Assembly: GCF_000499385.1 (NCBI RefSeq)
Contig: NW_013652516.1
Coordinates: 1 to 59,873 of the forward strand
DNA length: 59,873 bases
Origin: Eimeria necatrix
Taxonomy: Eukaryota; Apicomplexa; Conoidasida; Eucoccidiorida; Eimeriidae
Reading direction: 5' to 3'
Below the pieces are notes generated by a model. The model did no database searches and was not told the DNA's origin. It was given only the letters and a program-made list of their open reading frames with translations. The position numbers were made by a program, and so were the translations under genes. Every line of letters begins with the position of its first letter. The first letter of the stretch is position 1. Shown here in pieces: positions 12,771 to 23,943 of the stretch.

Positions 12771-13050
12771 CTGGTGCTGAAGAGACCAACACGAGTTGAA
12801 ACCAACCAAGAAAGCCCTTTTCGTTTCAGTGATATTGATCTTATTATTTGGAGATTGCTCCTAATGCTCAAAACAGCAATGGAGTTTCGTAGCTCTACTC
12901 AACGCCGATTTCTGCTGTTCAGACTTCAACTTCGCGCACTCTGTTACCTCAGGTGAGTCCAAGGGCATCGCGAAACAGTTCTCAACTGACATTCTACCAT
13001 TAAGTCCTCTTTAATTTTTTGTCAGCTTTATGCGGTTATCTGAGCATTAA
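12582..13050 (+). CDS. Possible small two-exon gene, unrecognised
   Basis: A frame open from 12582 runs into a strong donor (CTCAG|GTGAGTCC at 12952/12953). A T-rich tract and acceptor (TTTTTTGTCAG, ending 13025) follow after 73 bp, and the phase-2 join ends after RFMRLSEH with TAA at 13048-13050. The inner Met near 12766 (MDLVLKRPTRVETN) may be the real start. The product has no family resemblance. The support is the quality of the donor/acceptor pair only. Confidence 0.22.
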
Positions 13051-16000
13051 ACACACTGATTTCAGGTCTAAATCTTTAGGTACGATTGCGAGGGGAAGTT
13101 CGAGCACACACGAGGCGCGGAAAGTGGCTCGCGCATCGTGGTGTTGCTCTTTCTTCCAGTTTCTGTCACTCTAAGACGTGAAATAAGATGAAGGTAAATG
13201 TCATTTGAGAGGAAAACGGTAAGCAGTGGGTCAAGCTGCCATATAAGCGGGGTGGTCCCGAATGACTGGACTGCACCATCCTGTGATTCACGCAACCCGA
13301 AATTCCTTTTTGAAAGGAACAATAATTTGATTCTTAAACATCATCAATGTTCTGTCTGATCTGCCCGGATAAAAATAATGCCAGGGCCACCACTGCAACA
13401 GTTGCTGTCACCGCCGATCGCTGGTGCGCACCAGCATGGCAGACAGCATGAGGCTCTTAAGGCTCCCCATAAAGGAAGTGACGAACAACCAGCACGAAGC
13501 ATAAGATACATCTACTGAACAACAATATGAAGAACACATCTCAGCCACGGTCCGACATATTTCTTGTCACGCTGCACACTAACGTGGACACATGACAAAA
13601 AAAGCCAAAAGCCACCCCCTTCCGTCGGCCGATTTAGGTTTTTTGCTGAATGATGCAGATTAATGCTTATCCGGGATATACAGTTTAGTGAAATCTGGAG
13701 CTAGCAGCCACCTGCTATGCCCATCAAGCGAAGCGAAAGTTGTGGTTGCTGCACGAGGATGCAGGTGTGGAGGCATATATGTGTCGCTGCTGGGTGCTCA
13801 ACCACTAAGAACATTGGCAACTTCCCAGTATGGCTGCATCAATAGAGGACTCAAGGGCCCCACCGTGCCCCAGAGTGGTAATATCAGCCGACAGTGCCTG
13901 AGCATGGATGGCACAGCGAAATATCTCTGCACAAACGGAAGGGAGGCCCGGACCTTGGTCTTGACCCCTTTAACGGGAAAGCAGCATGCACATGTGGTGC
14001 TGTCTACCATGGGGTAGTAAATCGTGCCATTTGTTTTGGGCAGGGCCTTTCTCGCTAAACAGGCAATACCAAAACACGTAGAGCTTTTGTCTAGACACCA
14101 CTTTCCGCACTGAGCTTCTCCTCCTAGCCTCAGATACGCTGCTCTCCTTATCTTACAACGTGTCTTCCCTGAATATATTGGTGTCTACTGACTCTAATCT
14201 TGCAAGACAATTGACTAATCGTACACTTTTCTGATTCATTTCATATTGATTAATATCTACGTTACTAATTCACCATCGTTTGTTGTAATAAAATTGCTAC
14301 TGTTTCAATACTTAAAAGCGCTTTTAAACGCATTTATTGTACTAAACGAGTTTGATAATGGCTCAGGAATAGCGCGGAAGCCACTAGCTGTGCAGCGCAA
14401 AGTTTCACTCGAAAGTGAACGAATCTGTTCCAAGCCTTGCAGCGCCTGAGGGTCCAGTTTCAGTGCTCGTGGACCCTTTTCCTGGGAGGGTTTCCAGCTT
14501 TAGTTAGCGGTCACCTATCGTTTAGCATTTGCTGGGCCCATATATTACCCTGGCATACAGGCTGATTAGTGCAACTCCACAAAACCTTGTGCTCCTCCGC
14601 GCCAGAAACAAATTGAAAAAATTTTACCTAACTAGTTAGCTCAACCCTTTTAATCAAGAGGAAAGGCACCTGGCTTTCTTCACGAGCGCCTCATAATCCA
14701 TGCATAATCCATGGCAGAAAAGCTCAATAAGCACTTGAAAATGTTTACCTGCAAGTTTACCTGCAAGAAAGCTCATGAGCTAGTGCGCTGCCAGGCCTGT
14801 ACGTATTACCAGTATGCAGCCAGCTGAAAATAGCTATGCAAGCCACACGAAGTATCATACGATGCCAGCGCAGCAGAGGAATGCTAGACCACAACAGAAA
14901 GCCTTGCACAACGCAATGACTAACTGAAACCCCTTGTATGTACTGCACCCCGCATAGCAAAATTAATGGCTTTGTGCAAGCAAATTTCTACTCTCCCTTG
15001 CGATGAAATGCAAAGCCACTCAAGAGACACTCTTGACGGGCTGGCTCGTACCGCAGGTCGGCATTCTGCAATACGGTAACTACCGTCCCCCGTATTGTGA
15101 TCTGTTTGTTTTTCACACGGATGCCGGTTACATAAGAGCACATTTGCAGAAAAAAAGACCTCAATTCGTCGATAAAACAAGGTAACGGAATAGTCTGCAC
15201 ACCCCAGTGCTCGAGCTCTAGAAATTGCTGTCATTTCGTGCTGAATTCAAGCATTGCAAACCAAAGGGAGCAAATAAGCTAACAGTTTTAAGAGCGCTAA
15301 GGCACTGACTAGCTCACTTATTACATTGTTTTGTCACACTAAGCAACCACTTTATGCTTGGCGCATCGTTCAAATAAGAAGGAGCCAAAGATCAAACTTT
15401 CGATCACTGTGCTCGGCGCTGGCAAACGCGTAAGAGGCCTGATTGTGTAATTGTTTTCGACGAAGTACATACTTGGCTGTACATCCCGTGTGCTAGAACA
15501 TTTCTTGATATGCTCATGCCCGTGCGTGTGTATTTATGGGCACGAGGATCAAAGCATGCAAGCAAGTTCTCCATAGTACTCTTGCTTCAGAAATGGACCC
15601 AGATCCCGAATTTCTATGCATGGACACTGAGTCAGTTGCCTGTGAGGACAATGAGTCGGAAATTACTGGCGGCACTATAGGGAACAAGCCGAGACAACAA
15701 AAGTAGAGAACATGGCCTCCCCGAAGCTGTACGCATTATTCAGCACGTTGGTTTCTGAGTTGCTGACTGATGGGAGCACCAACGTGCCCAAAAAAAGGAG
15801 AGTGGCAAGATAACGGGTCCAGAATGCTTGCAGTGTACGACGCATGTATGCAAACTTACATGCAACGATGTATAAACTCTGTAAGTAAGTGCTCTACTTA
15901 GTCATAGCTGGTGGGCTAGAATGCCGTTTGCCTGCCAAGAAGAGCTTCTTCGACATAGCCATGAAGGCAGCAGAAGTCCAGCAACGATAAACATATTTAG

Positions 16001-17021
16001 GTCAGTGGAATAAGTTGAGGACCTGAAGAATGGTTTTTAGTAAGGTTGGGTTGCTGCTATCTCAGCTGAGCAAAGGGCGTTTGCATCGATAGTGGCATCC
16101 ACTATGCTGCTTGATGACAAAGAGTTTGGAACCACCCCGCGAGCCAGGCTCCGCTCGCATTTGTAGGTGATCAGGGTATATCTAGTGCAGAGGGTATGGC
16201 GTGACGCTGAGACACTACTATGCGAAGTGTAGCCATTCGGTGCTATAAAGTGTTGTGACTTACGTTTAGTTAGATTCCCCCGTTCCTCCATCTTGCTAGG
16301 GTCCAGCTTCGCTTTTGGTGTCCTCCTCTCCCTTCAGAACGACTTTTCTACAAATTTTGCAACTTTCCTGGAGTCCATTTCCAGGGTGTCTACAAGATTC
16401 CTGCAACGCCACCATTGAATCAGACTAACGTTTTGACAAATTCTTCACACGCGACTCTCGGCAAGAGAATATTCAGAGGATCAGCAGCAAGAACGGCCCA
16501 ATTATCTCACTGCATGCAATTAGGAACAGCCATTGTTGTGGGGCCTCCAAAATTCGGGAGGCCCTCGGGGGCCCCCACGGCCTTCGTACCCCTCCGAAAC
16601 TGCAGCAAAAGGAGAAATGCGAGGCTGTTGCTTAGTTCGGAAGCAACTTTTCAAGTATGTTTTTAGCCCTTTAAATAATTTTCCACACCTCTTGGCAGCT
16701 GGCAAACGTAGCACCAGCGGGCGAAGGAGCATCGAGACCAGCGGCTATGTTGCTCGGTTCCTGTTGCTCGTGTTAGAGCAGCAGTTTAAACAGCCAAACA
16801 AGGGAGGTTAACAGTTGTTGTTGTTACTGCTACAGCTGTAATCTAGCGGCTGAAGCAGAACCAGTAACAGCGACCCAGGCAAGCTATGCACCAGCAGGGA
16901 AAGTTGCAGCAGCGACAACAAGTCCCGCAGCAGATGTTAAATTGAAACATCAGGAGCTCCTGATATACAGAACGTAACACTGAAGACCCGCAGTCAAAAG
17001 CACTGAATCATTGGGGCTCCC
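13051..17021. other. Gene-poor stretch
   Basis: No complete gene was recognised. On the minus strand near 13335-13450 there is a frame with a hydrophobic core (AVTATVAVVALALFLSG) that could be a decayed TM exon of the local family. A short plus frame starts at 15593 after a good acceptor (TTGCTTCAG), is acidic (MDPDPEFLCMDTESVACEDN) and stops after 38 aa. Near 16800-16960 CAG-type sequence begins, ahead of the poly-Q gene. Near 16545-16580 there is a short GGGGCCCCC-type motif. Confidence 0.35.
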
Positions 17022-20000
17022 ATGGGGGGCCCCTCAAGTGGCAGGGCTGCCCGCCAGCGGGGCCAAGCTTTGCGCGTTTCGTACGGGGATCTTGCTGCAG
17101 GGCCCCCTGCAGCAGCAGCAGCGTCCGCTACTCCTGCAGGAGCGTCTGCTGACGCACCGGACTCCAGGCCTTGGGAGACGCAGAAACAGCTAACGCAGCG
17201 GCAGCAACTGCAGCAGCGGCGGCAACACCATGAACTTCAAAGCAAGCGCAGAAAGCAAATGCATATTCAGCAGCAGCAACTACATCAAAGCTCCAGGTCC
17301 CAAGAGCTGCGCCAGCAGCAGCAGCCCATGCAGCACCAGCACAATCAGGGTTCTAGCATTTCACTACTCCTAAACAACGGCAGCAGCGGCAAAAGCAGCA
17401 GCTGCAGCAGTTTCTGTTACTCCCCTTCTACACAAGTAGGATTGGGCCCAGACACAACTTACGGGTACTCTAGTCAGCAGCAGCAGCAGCATCAGCAGCA
17501 GCATTTGCAACAGGTGCAGCACCAGCAATTACACCAGCAAATTGCTCCTCCACCGCCGCCGCCGCCTCCTGAAAGTCCTCTACTGCAGCAGCAGCCTCTA
17601 GTGCAGCAGCAGGCTCTAGTGCAGCAGCACTCGACCCTGCTGCTGCAGCAGCGCCACCCACAAATGCAGCAAGCACCAGCGCAGCAACAATCGCTGCAGC
17701 AGCTGACACCGGAAGGGCACGCAGTGCAGCACCCACTGCAGAGGCAGGCGCACCAGCAGCAGCAACAGCAAAAGATGCAGGTGATGTTCCAGCAGCAGCC
17801 ACTACAGCAGCAGCCGCCACAGAAGAAGCAAGAGCAGCAGCAGCCACTACACCCAATGTGCCAAGAGCCTTTGCAACAGTTACACAAGCAGCAGCAGCCG
17901 TATATGCAGCAGGTGTACACGGAGCACACGAAAACGCAGCAGCCGCTCCAAAAGCCAATGCAACAGCTGCAGCCACAACAGCAGCAGCCAGCGCCCCAGC
18001 AGCAACAGCAGCAGCAGCAGCAGACAATGCAGCAGCAGCAACCGCAGCAACAGCAGCAGCAGCAACCGCAGCAACAATCATTTCAGGAAAACTCACAGCA
18101 ACGAAAGGTACCGCAGCAGCAGCTCCTGCAGCAGCAGCCAATGCCGCAGTCTCCACAAGCGCAGCAACAGACAGTACAGCAACAGGCACTACATCAACTA
18201 CCGCAAGCTCAACAGCAGCTGCAGCAACCACAAGAGCCACTGCAGCAGCAGCAACTGCAGCGGCAGGCTTCAGCTCAGCAGCAGCCACAGTTGCAGCAGC
18301 AGTGCTTTTGGCCGGACGCAGTGGCTGCAACAGCCCCTTCACAGCAGTGGCAGACGCAACACCAGGAGCAGCCTCAGCAACAGCAAAACCAACAGCAACA
18401 TTGCAGAGGGCACCTGCTGCATCATAACCGGCAGCAACGGCAGCACAGGGAGCAGCACCAAGGGCAGCCGCAGCAACAGATGCAGCCCCCAGTGCAGCAG
18501 CAGATGCAGCTGCTGCAACAGGACATGCAGCACCACCTTCAGCCTCTTCACAAGCAAGTGCAGCCCCAGCCCGTGCAGCACTGGCCTCAACAGGCACAGC
18601 AGCAGCAGCAGCCTCAGGTGCACCAGCAGCAGCTGCAGCAGCAAATGGTCGTAGCACCTCCTCCGCCGCCTCCCCCGCCTGCTGCGACTTACAGCATGAG
18701 CAGCAGCGCCAGCTGCAGCAGCTTATGCAGCAGCATGCACATCCTGAATTGCGGCCCGAAGCAGCAGCAGCCGCAATACCAAGCACAGCAGCACTCGGAG
18801 CAGCTCCATCAGCAGCAGCACATGGGGCCACCGGCTCTCCCCCTGTGCAGCACGAGAGGCCCTTCTAGCTGGTCTTCTTGCCAGCCGCCGCCGCCGCCGC
18901 CTTTGGCGCCGCCGCCGCCGCATAATCGTGTGAAGGCTGAGGGGGGTGTCTTAGCGCCTTCTTTGCGGGAGCGGAGAAGCAAGAAGGGCTTGTAAGCGCA
19001 GGCCGCGAGCTTTGAACTTTGCATGCTGCACTAAGCTGTGTACACCAGGGTTAGTAAAAGATGAGCGCAAGGGAGGACGGCGTTGTGTGTGCAGCGAGGG
19101 CTTCGTCTGCGGCCCTTGTGAGAAAAGCTTCTCTTCATTAGCTCGTCTGCAAAGGCACGAAAAAGAGGAGCATATCTGCTGTCCACACTTGGGGTGTACG
19201 TACGCCGGGCCGCCACACGCAGTTTGTATGCACAAACTTCGCCACATGAAAAACCACGAAGGGTGAGCAGGCTGCGTGGGCTGCGGCTGCAGCTGATGCT
19301 GCATGGCTAATGCCTATTGTCGTTGTGGGGCCTGCTCCATGCTTCTGCATGCTGTGAATAGTATATGGTGCTATTCGTTGTTGCTCGTGTGCGCGCCACG
19401 TCTGTTCGTTGCTGCTGTTACTCTTGCACCTTGTACAGGGAGAGTATTGTTGATAGCCCATCGGAAGTGGCGCTATGGCTGTCTGCGAGAAAGGCCTCAT
19501 ATCCCAAAAAGCACAAAACTGAAGTACGTCTTATTATCAATTAATGGCGCACGGCGTAGAACTGAGCACAATACTGTGTTTCAGCAATTAGGGCCTACGC
19601 TTCGGGACGTGGCTTGTGCTTGTGCTGACCGGTGCAGGAAACGGACATGAAGGTTACGGAACAACGAAAGAGTGTCCTAGAGAGTCCGCAAACGCCGTGT
19701 TATTAATCTTAATCCCTGGTGCTTCACTGTTGTTCTGTATTCTTCATGTTCATATGGGGCACCGATCAGAACAGGCAGAAGCTATACATTAACTGATTTG
19801 AAGTGTAGATGCCCGGAGGCTTTGAATTGCGCCAGCTTTTGTAGGGGCTTCGATACACCCGTTTGAGGCGGTAGGATTTAACGTCTTTTGCTTGCGGTTA
19901 AGGGTTTGAGGGGAGATGGATTTAGGTCTGGTGTTATGTTTTCAGCAATTCTACGAAACTCGCTCGCCAGCAACTCAAATGACTACGCAGGACGCCTTCC

Positions 20001-20559
20001 TGACTCATGGTTTTCCCCGTATGGTGGGCATTAGAGCGTGCAGGCTGCTGCCTCAGCTGTACACTCAAAGCCGTAGATACTGAACTGCAGCTCTGATAAC
20101 ATAGGTTACTGCTTTGAGGCTTTGCTTGGCCTATTCGGTCGTCTTGTTTGTTGCAAAAGGACAGGCCTAACATAGTTGTTTCTGCTGCTGCTGTCTGCTG
20201 TATGGATTGCTTCAGATAGCGGCAATCTTTGGGGTGTACACACATCCCAGCTTCGACCGCCGCAACAGTTAATGTTCCGTCCTCCCCTGCGGCTGCTACT
20301 ACAAGCAGCAGACCGCCGGAAGTGGGAAAGGAAGCTCCTGGCCGCCCTGCACTATTTGGTACAGAATGACTTTTTTTCGGAGCAGCAGGATACACGTCAG
20401 CGGGAGCAAGAGGAACAGCAAAGGATGGAACACCTACAGCCGCAACAGGGCCCGCTGAAGGGGCAACAGAGCCCGCTGCTTTCAGACCAAGGCAAGGACC
20501 AGGAAGACGATGCGGACCAGCAACATGAAGAGGGAGAGCTTCGACTTGAAGAGGAGTAG
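17022..20559 (+). CDS. NUFIP1: NUFIP1-like zinc-finger protein with a giant poly-Q N-terminal exon
   Basis: Four exons (17022-18991, 19095-19262, 19439-19523, 20251-20559) join with matching phases to give 843 aa. Residues 1-656 are mostly Gln with Pro runs. Then come a C2H2 finger (Cys662, Cys665, His678, His683) and a second, longer one (Cys686, Cys691, His707, His711). Next is SPSEVALWLSARKASYPK (719-736), the counterpart of the family's SPEEIxxWREERRKNYPT signature. The C-terminus reads RPPLRLLLQAADRRKWERKL and ends VQNDFF (751-783), matching the conserved NUFIP C-terminal block. NUFIP proteins are nuclear scaffolds that help R2TP assemble box C/D snoRNPs. Human NUFIP1 also has a Pro-rich N-terminus before its fingers, but not one of this length. 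The splice between the poly-Q exon and the finger exon (GGGCTT|GTAAGC ... GTGCAG|C) is phase-consistent and gives SKKGFEGFVCGPC, like the family. A small extra exon between 19524 and 20250 cannot be excluded. Confidence 0.8.
17100..18920 (+). repeat. CAG-rich, poly-Q coding low-complexity tract
   Basis: About 1.8 kb of imperfect CAG/CAA repeat is read in one frame as Gln with Pro, His and Leu interruptions. Short poly-Pro runs lie near 17545-17570, 18655-18680 and 18885-18925. The other two frames and the opposite strand read as poly-Ala, Ser, Leu or Cys and are shadows. Confidence 0.9.
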
Positions 20560-23500
20560 CAGGAGGATATTGGATAAGCAGCAACGGCAAGAGAGAACGT
20601 CTGTTTACCAGTATGCGGAAGTATAGATGCAGCATCAGGAGCTGAAACGGCAGCATGAATTGCACAACGCCGTGCAGGTGCAGGTGTGTCACGTTCTGCT
20701 CCTGCAGCTGCAGAAGCGCAGTGCTATGTAGTAACGCCAGTAACAGCACAGCGCAGTGCAGCGGCAACAGCGATGGGGCAACGCATTATAGCTTGCAGCA
20801 GTCGAAGAGCCACTTCAGCCGAGCATCAAGAGGAACAGGCCTTGCTCGGAAAGCCCCAGATGCGCTTTTTTTAATCTTCGTAGCGGTTGCCGCAGCAGCT
20901 TTTTTTATTGCTGCTGCATGTTGCGGCCTAGTTGCTCTATGTATACTATGTGGGGTGGCAGCCACTCATGGCATAAATACCAGCAAAAGAAAAAGAACAC
21001 CAGCAGCAGCACCCACATTTGCTGCGGGTGAGGGTGAAAACAGTCCTTTCGTTTTATCGTCCTTTTATAGCTTTCTCTTAGTGCCAGTTTTTCCTGTTGC
21101 ATTTTTTTATCATCTACAACTCTGTATTTGTATTATTTCAAGTGTTTCTGTCTTATCAAGGCGCACAGAGCTTCGTCGTTTCCGTCTTCAAGACAGATAG
21201 TGGTGGCGTATTCATGTGGAGCTACGTGAAGGAGCGGTCCAGAAAGGAGAGTACAAATGAGAGATATACAAATGAGGGTTGGATTTGCACAACGTTTTTG
21301 TCCTGATCAGAGTGTTGCCTCTGGGCAGATGCGTAGAGCAAGCCTAAAGAAAAATCACACGTCATCGGTAGTCGTCCCTTCAGCTGGTCGTTGATTGGAG
21401 CCTTTAGAGTTGGCTTGATGTAAAAGCACTTGCTATGTGCAGCACGGAGATACTATGGGCTTGGGACGGTGCAACAGTGACTGCAGGACAGCGAACCGCA
21501 TTTATTGCGTCGAAGCAGAGGCACGCAGCGCATTGCCCGGACTACATCACATTTAACAGTCACTTGACACTGCTACTGTAGCAAAGAGAGCTGACCCGTA
21601 GATGTGCCTCAAGCACGCGTCAAAGGTTTCTGCTCTGGTGCACATGCAAGGGGAAACGCCGTGAACTACAAATGAGCTATGGCCAGCAACCCTGATTCCA
21701 GACACACAGACAATTAGAGCGCAATGTGTGCACCGCCTGGTAGCGCAACCTTCGTAGTGGGATCCGTGAGACTGCACTCACTGGTAAGCATGCTGGCGTC
21801 CTATCACTGAGAAAGTGGCAGCAGCGAAGAGCATTCCCAGTAACAGCGCTATAACGTTACTTAGACGCCATGCATAGGCTGCATGAAAGCAAGCGCACAA
21901 GAACTGACATTTTGGAATGTTCCAAGTGTTGCACGAAAAGATCAAGGACTAGCATAAAAGTCCTTGTGCCGATCGCAACAGGAGTGGCAAGGCGGACAAT
22001 GCTAATCAAGCAACAATGCCTCGTGTTATGGACCAAGCCTGTGTTTAAGCAGCACACATACTTTGCATGCGTTTTGAAAAATGTAAAATGGCTGTTCACT
22101 TTGCAGGCAACATTCTCCAGAAGTTGTACATATAGCTTCTTTCCTCCACGCTACTTGCTCTGCCTTTGCCGCGAAAGTGCGAAGAAGAGAGCGCTTCTCA
22201 TGGAAGTATCATTGCTCCTGCCCGACGAGGGCAATATGAAACAATTCCCTCTTGGGTCAAGCACTGCTACTTGCTACACAGATATTTGTTTAGACTGGAA
22301 TCAGCAGAGTACGGTTATCGCTTGGTTTGAATGTGCTGAAGCAATGTTGTGATTTATGCACGTTTTCACCTAATGATAGCGTGGAATCCTGAACGAAGCT
22401 TTCAATTTATTTAAGTGATGCTAGCAGTGAGCTACCAATTTGCTTTGGCCCCTTCTCGTTGCTAATATTCAGAGCCTTACTGGCTATCTATGTTCACCTC
22501 ATGGCAAATCCTTTGGTATTTACGTCGTACCATCTTCCACTTGCAGCGAGCACACGTGTACTTTGAGATAATATCAGAACATAGGCTTTATTATACGGAG
22601 GCGGAAAATGTGATGACGCAAAAATTGTAGGAAGTTAGCGTGTTCAAGTAACTCTTCGCCGATGATATGTGCTGTTTGGAATGACGAAAAAGCAGTACTT
22701 GCGGTGCTTTTAGGAGTCAACTTGTCATCGTACGATAGGCAAATGTTGTTTATAGTGGGAATTTTCCATTATTATGCAATTTTTTTTGAGTGTCTGTTTC
22801 CTCCTATGTTGGCGACGCCTTGATTCAGCAAACGTTTGTCTTGCACATACACCAGGAGTTCACTAGCAATTTTCTGGCATCAAATGCAAGTTATTGACAT
22901 GAAGATTTGCATATTCGGCTCCTCTTGGTTGCTTGTGCGCTTTTTTCATTCTCTTCCTCCGTGGGTACCAGCTATTTCCTGTCCCTCTAGTGCTGCGGCA
23001 GTTCCTGGTGCAGACCATAGGCAATTGCCAGTAGCAGTAGAGCAAAGGTTCACTCATTTTTTTGACTGCGAAAATTGTTAATGAAACCAAAGTAAAGCTG
23101 CGACTCCGCAAGTCAGACTCTCGCGCATGTTAGGCTAGGCGGTGAACACTAGCAAATGCTGGGAACAGTTTATCCTGTGAGGCGAATTATATAAGACTTA
23201 GCGGGCGTCTGTGTCTTTTACGGGTCTACAAGCTGCCTAACTTTGCCGGCTGTCCTGCATGACTGTTTCATGAGCTTGAGGCATGAAGACAGGAGTCTCG
23301 CTGACAGGTACGCACCACAGGCGCCTGAAATGGGCAAATTTGGAGAAAGTGAAAAACGATTAAAAGCATTTAAAAGCATAATACTTGAATTAATTTGTAA
23401 ATTAGGTACACTTGGCCTTATCACGTATTTAACTGCCCAGCTCATAGCTCACTGCCATTGGTCTGGGCCATGCGCGAGGAGTGATCAGGCGAATGAGCCC

Positions 23501-23943
23501 AATGCAGTAACTCATGAAAACGCATTATACAGCAATAATTATTGACTTTCGAGTTTAATACCAAAAATTATGTGAAACTAGTTTTGAACTAGCTCTGAAG
23601 CTGCTTCATTTAGAGGAACAGACAGAGGCCTCAATCCCCCTGCTGACGGTGAGTAGCGACAGAAGCGCCGCAGTGGGCCCATGCCGCTGCTGCTGGCGAG
23701 CTGAAGGGGCCTCTCTGCCTCTTTCCAAATGAAATAAGTAGCTAAGAGGAGGGAAATGTATTTAAATTCTTTTATGTGATTTGTCTTCGTGCGTTTGTCT
23801 ATTCTTTCATGCGCACGTGTCGCCAAATCACTGTCTGTGGCCTTCGTGCACTCGACGCCAGAACGGCCCTTGAGCCCTCCGTAACTCTGTCGCGTTGTGC
23901 CGGTTTCGACGTCGCTAAGACTCAACTTGTACATTAGCTAAAG
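20560..23943. other. Intergenic, one possible decayed TM exon
   Basis: Nothing certain was found. On the minus strand at about 21782-21890 a frame with AAYAWRLSNVIALLLGMLFA ends at a good donor (CTTACCA|GTGAGTG), which resembles the first exon of the local TM family. A 160-codon plus frame at 21870-22352 has no family resemblance and overlaps it. The upstream region of the secreted gene (23.2-23.9 kb) shows no recognisable motif. Confidence 0.3.
21782..21890 (-). pseudogene. Possible isolated TM exon of the local family
   Basis: The frame reads CFHAAYAWRLSNVIALLLGM, then FAAATFSVIGRQHAY, up to a GTGAGT donor. The AAY...TM...RQ pattern resembles the exon-1 cores at 902-1183 and 11776-12105. 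No second exon could be fixed downstream, so it may be a remnant. The start is uncertain because no Met lies at the expected position. Confidence 0.22.

Noticed and set aside
17470..18831. 453-codon minus-strand poly-Ala frame
   Set aside because: It is the reverse-strand shadow of the CAG tract in the NUFIP1-like exon, with no non-repetitive domain or splice context.
23578..23934. 118-codon minus-strand frame upstream of the secreted gene
   Set aside because: No family resemblance or splice support was seen, and it lies in the likely promoter and 5' untranslated region of the plus-strand gene.
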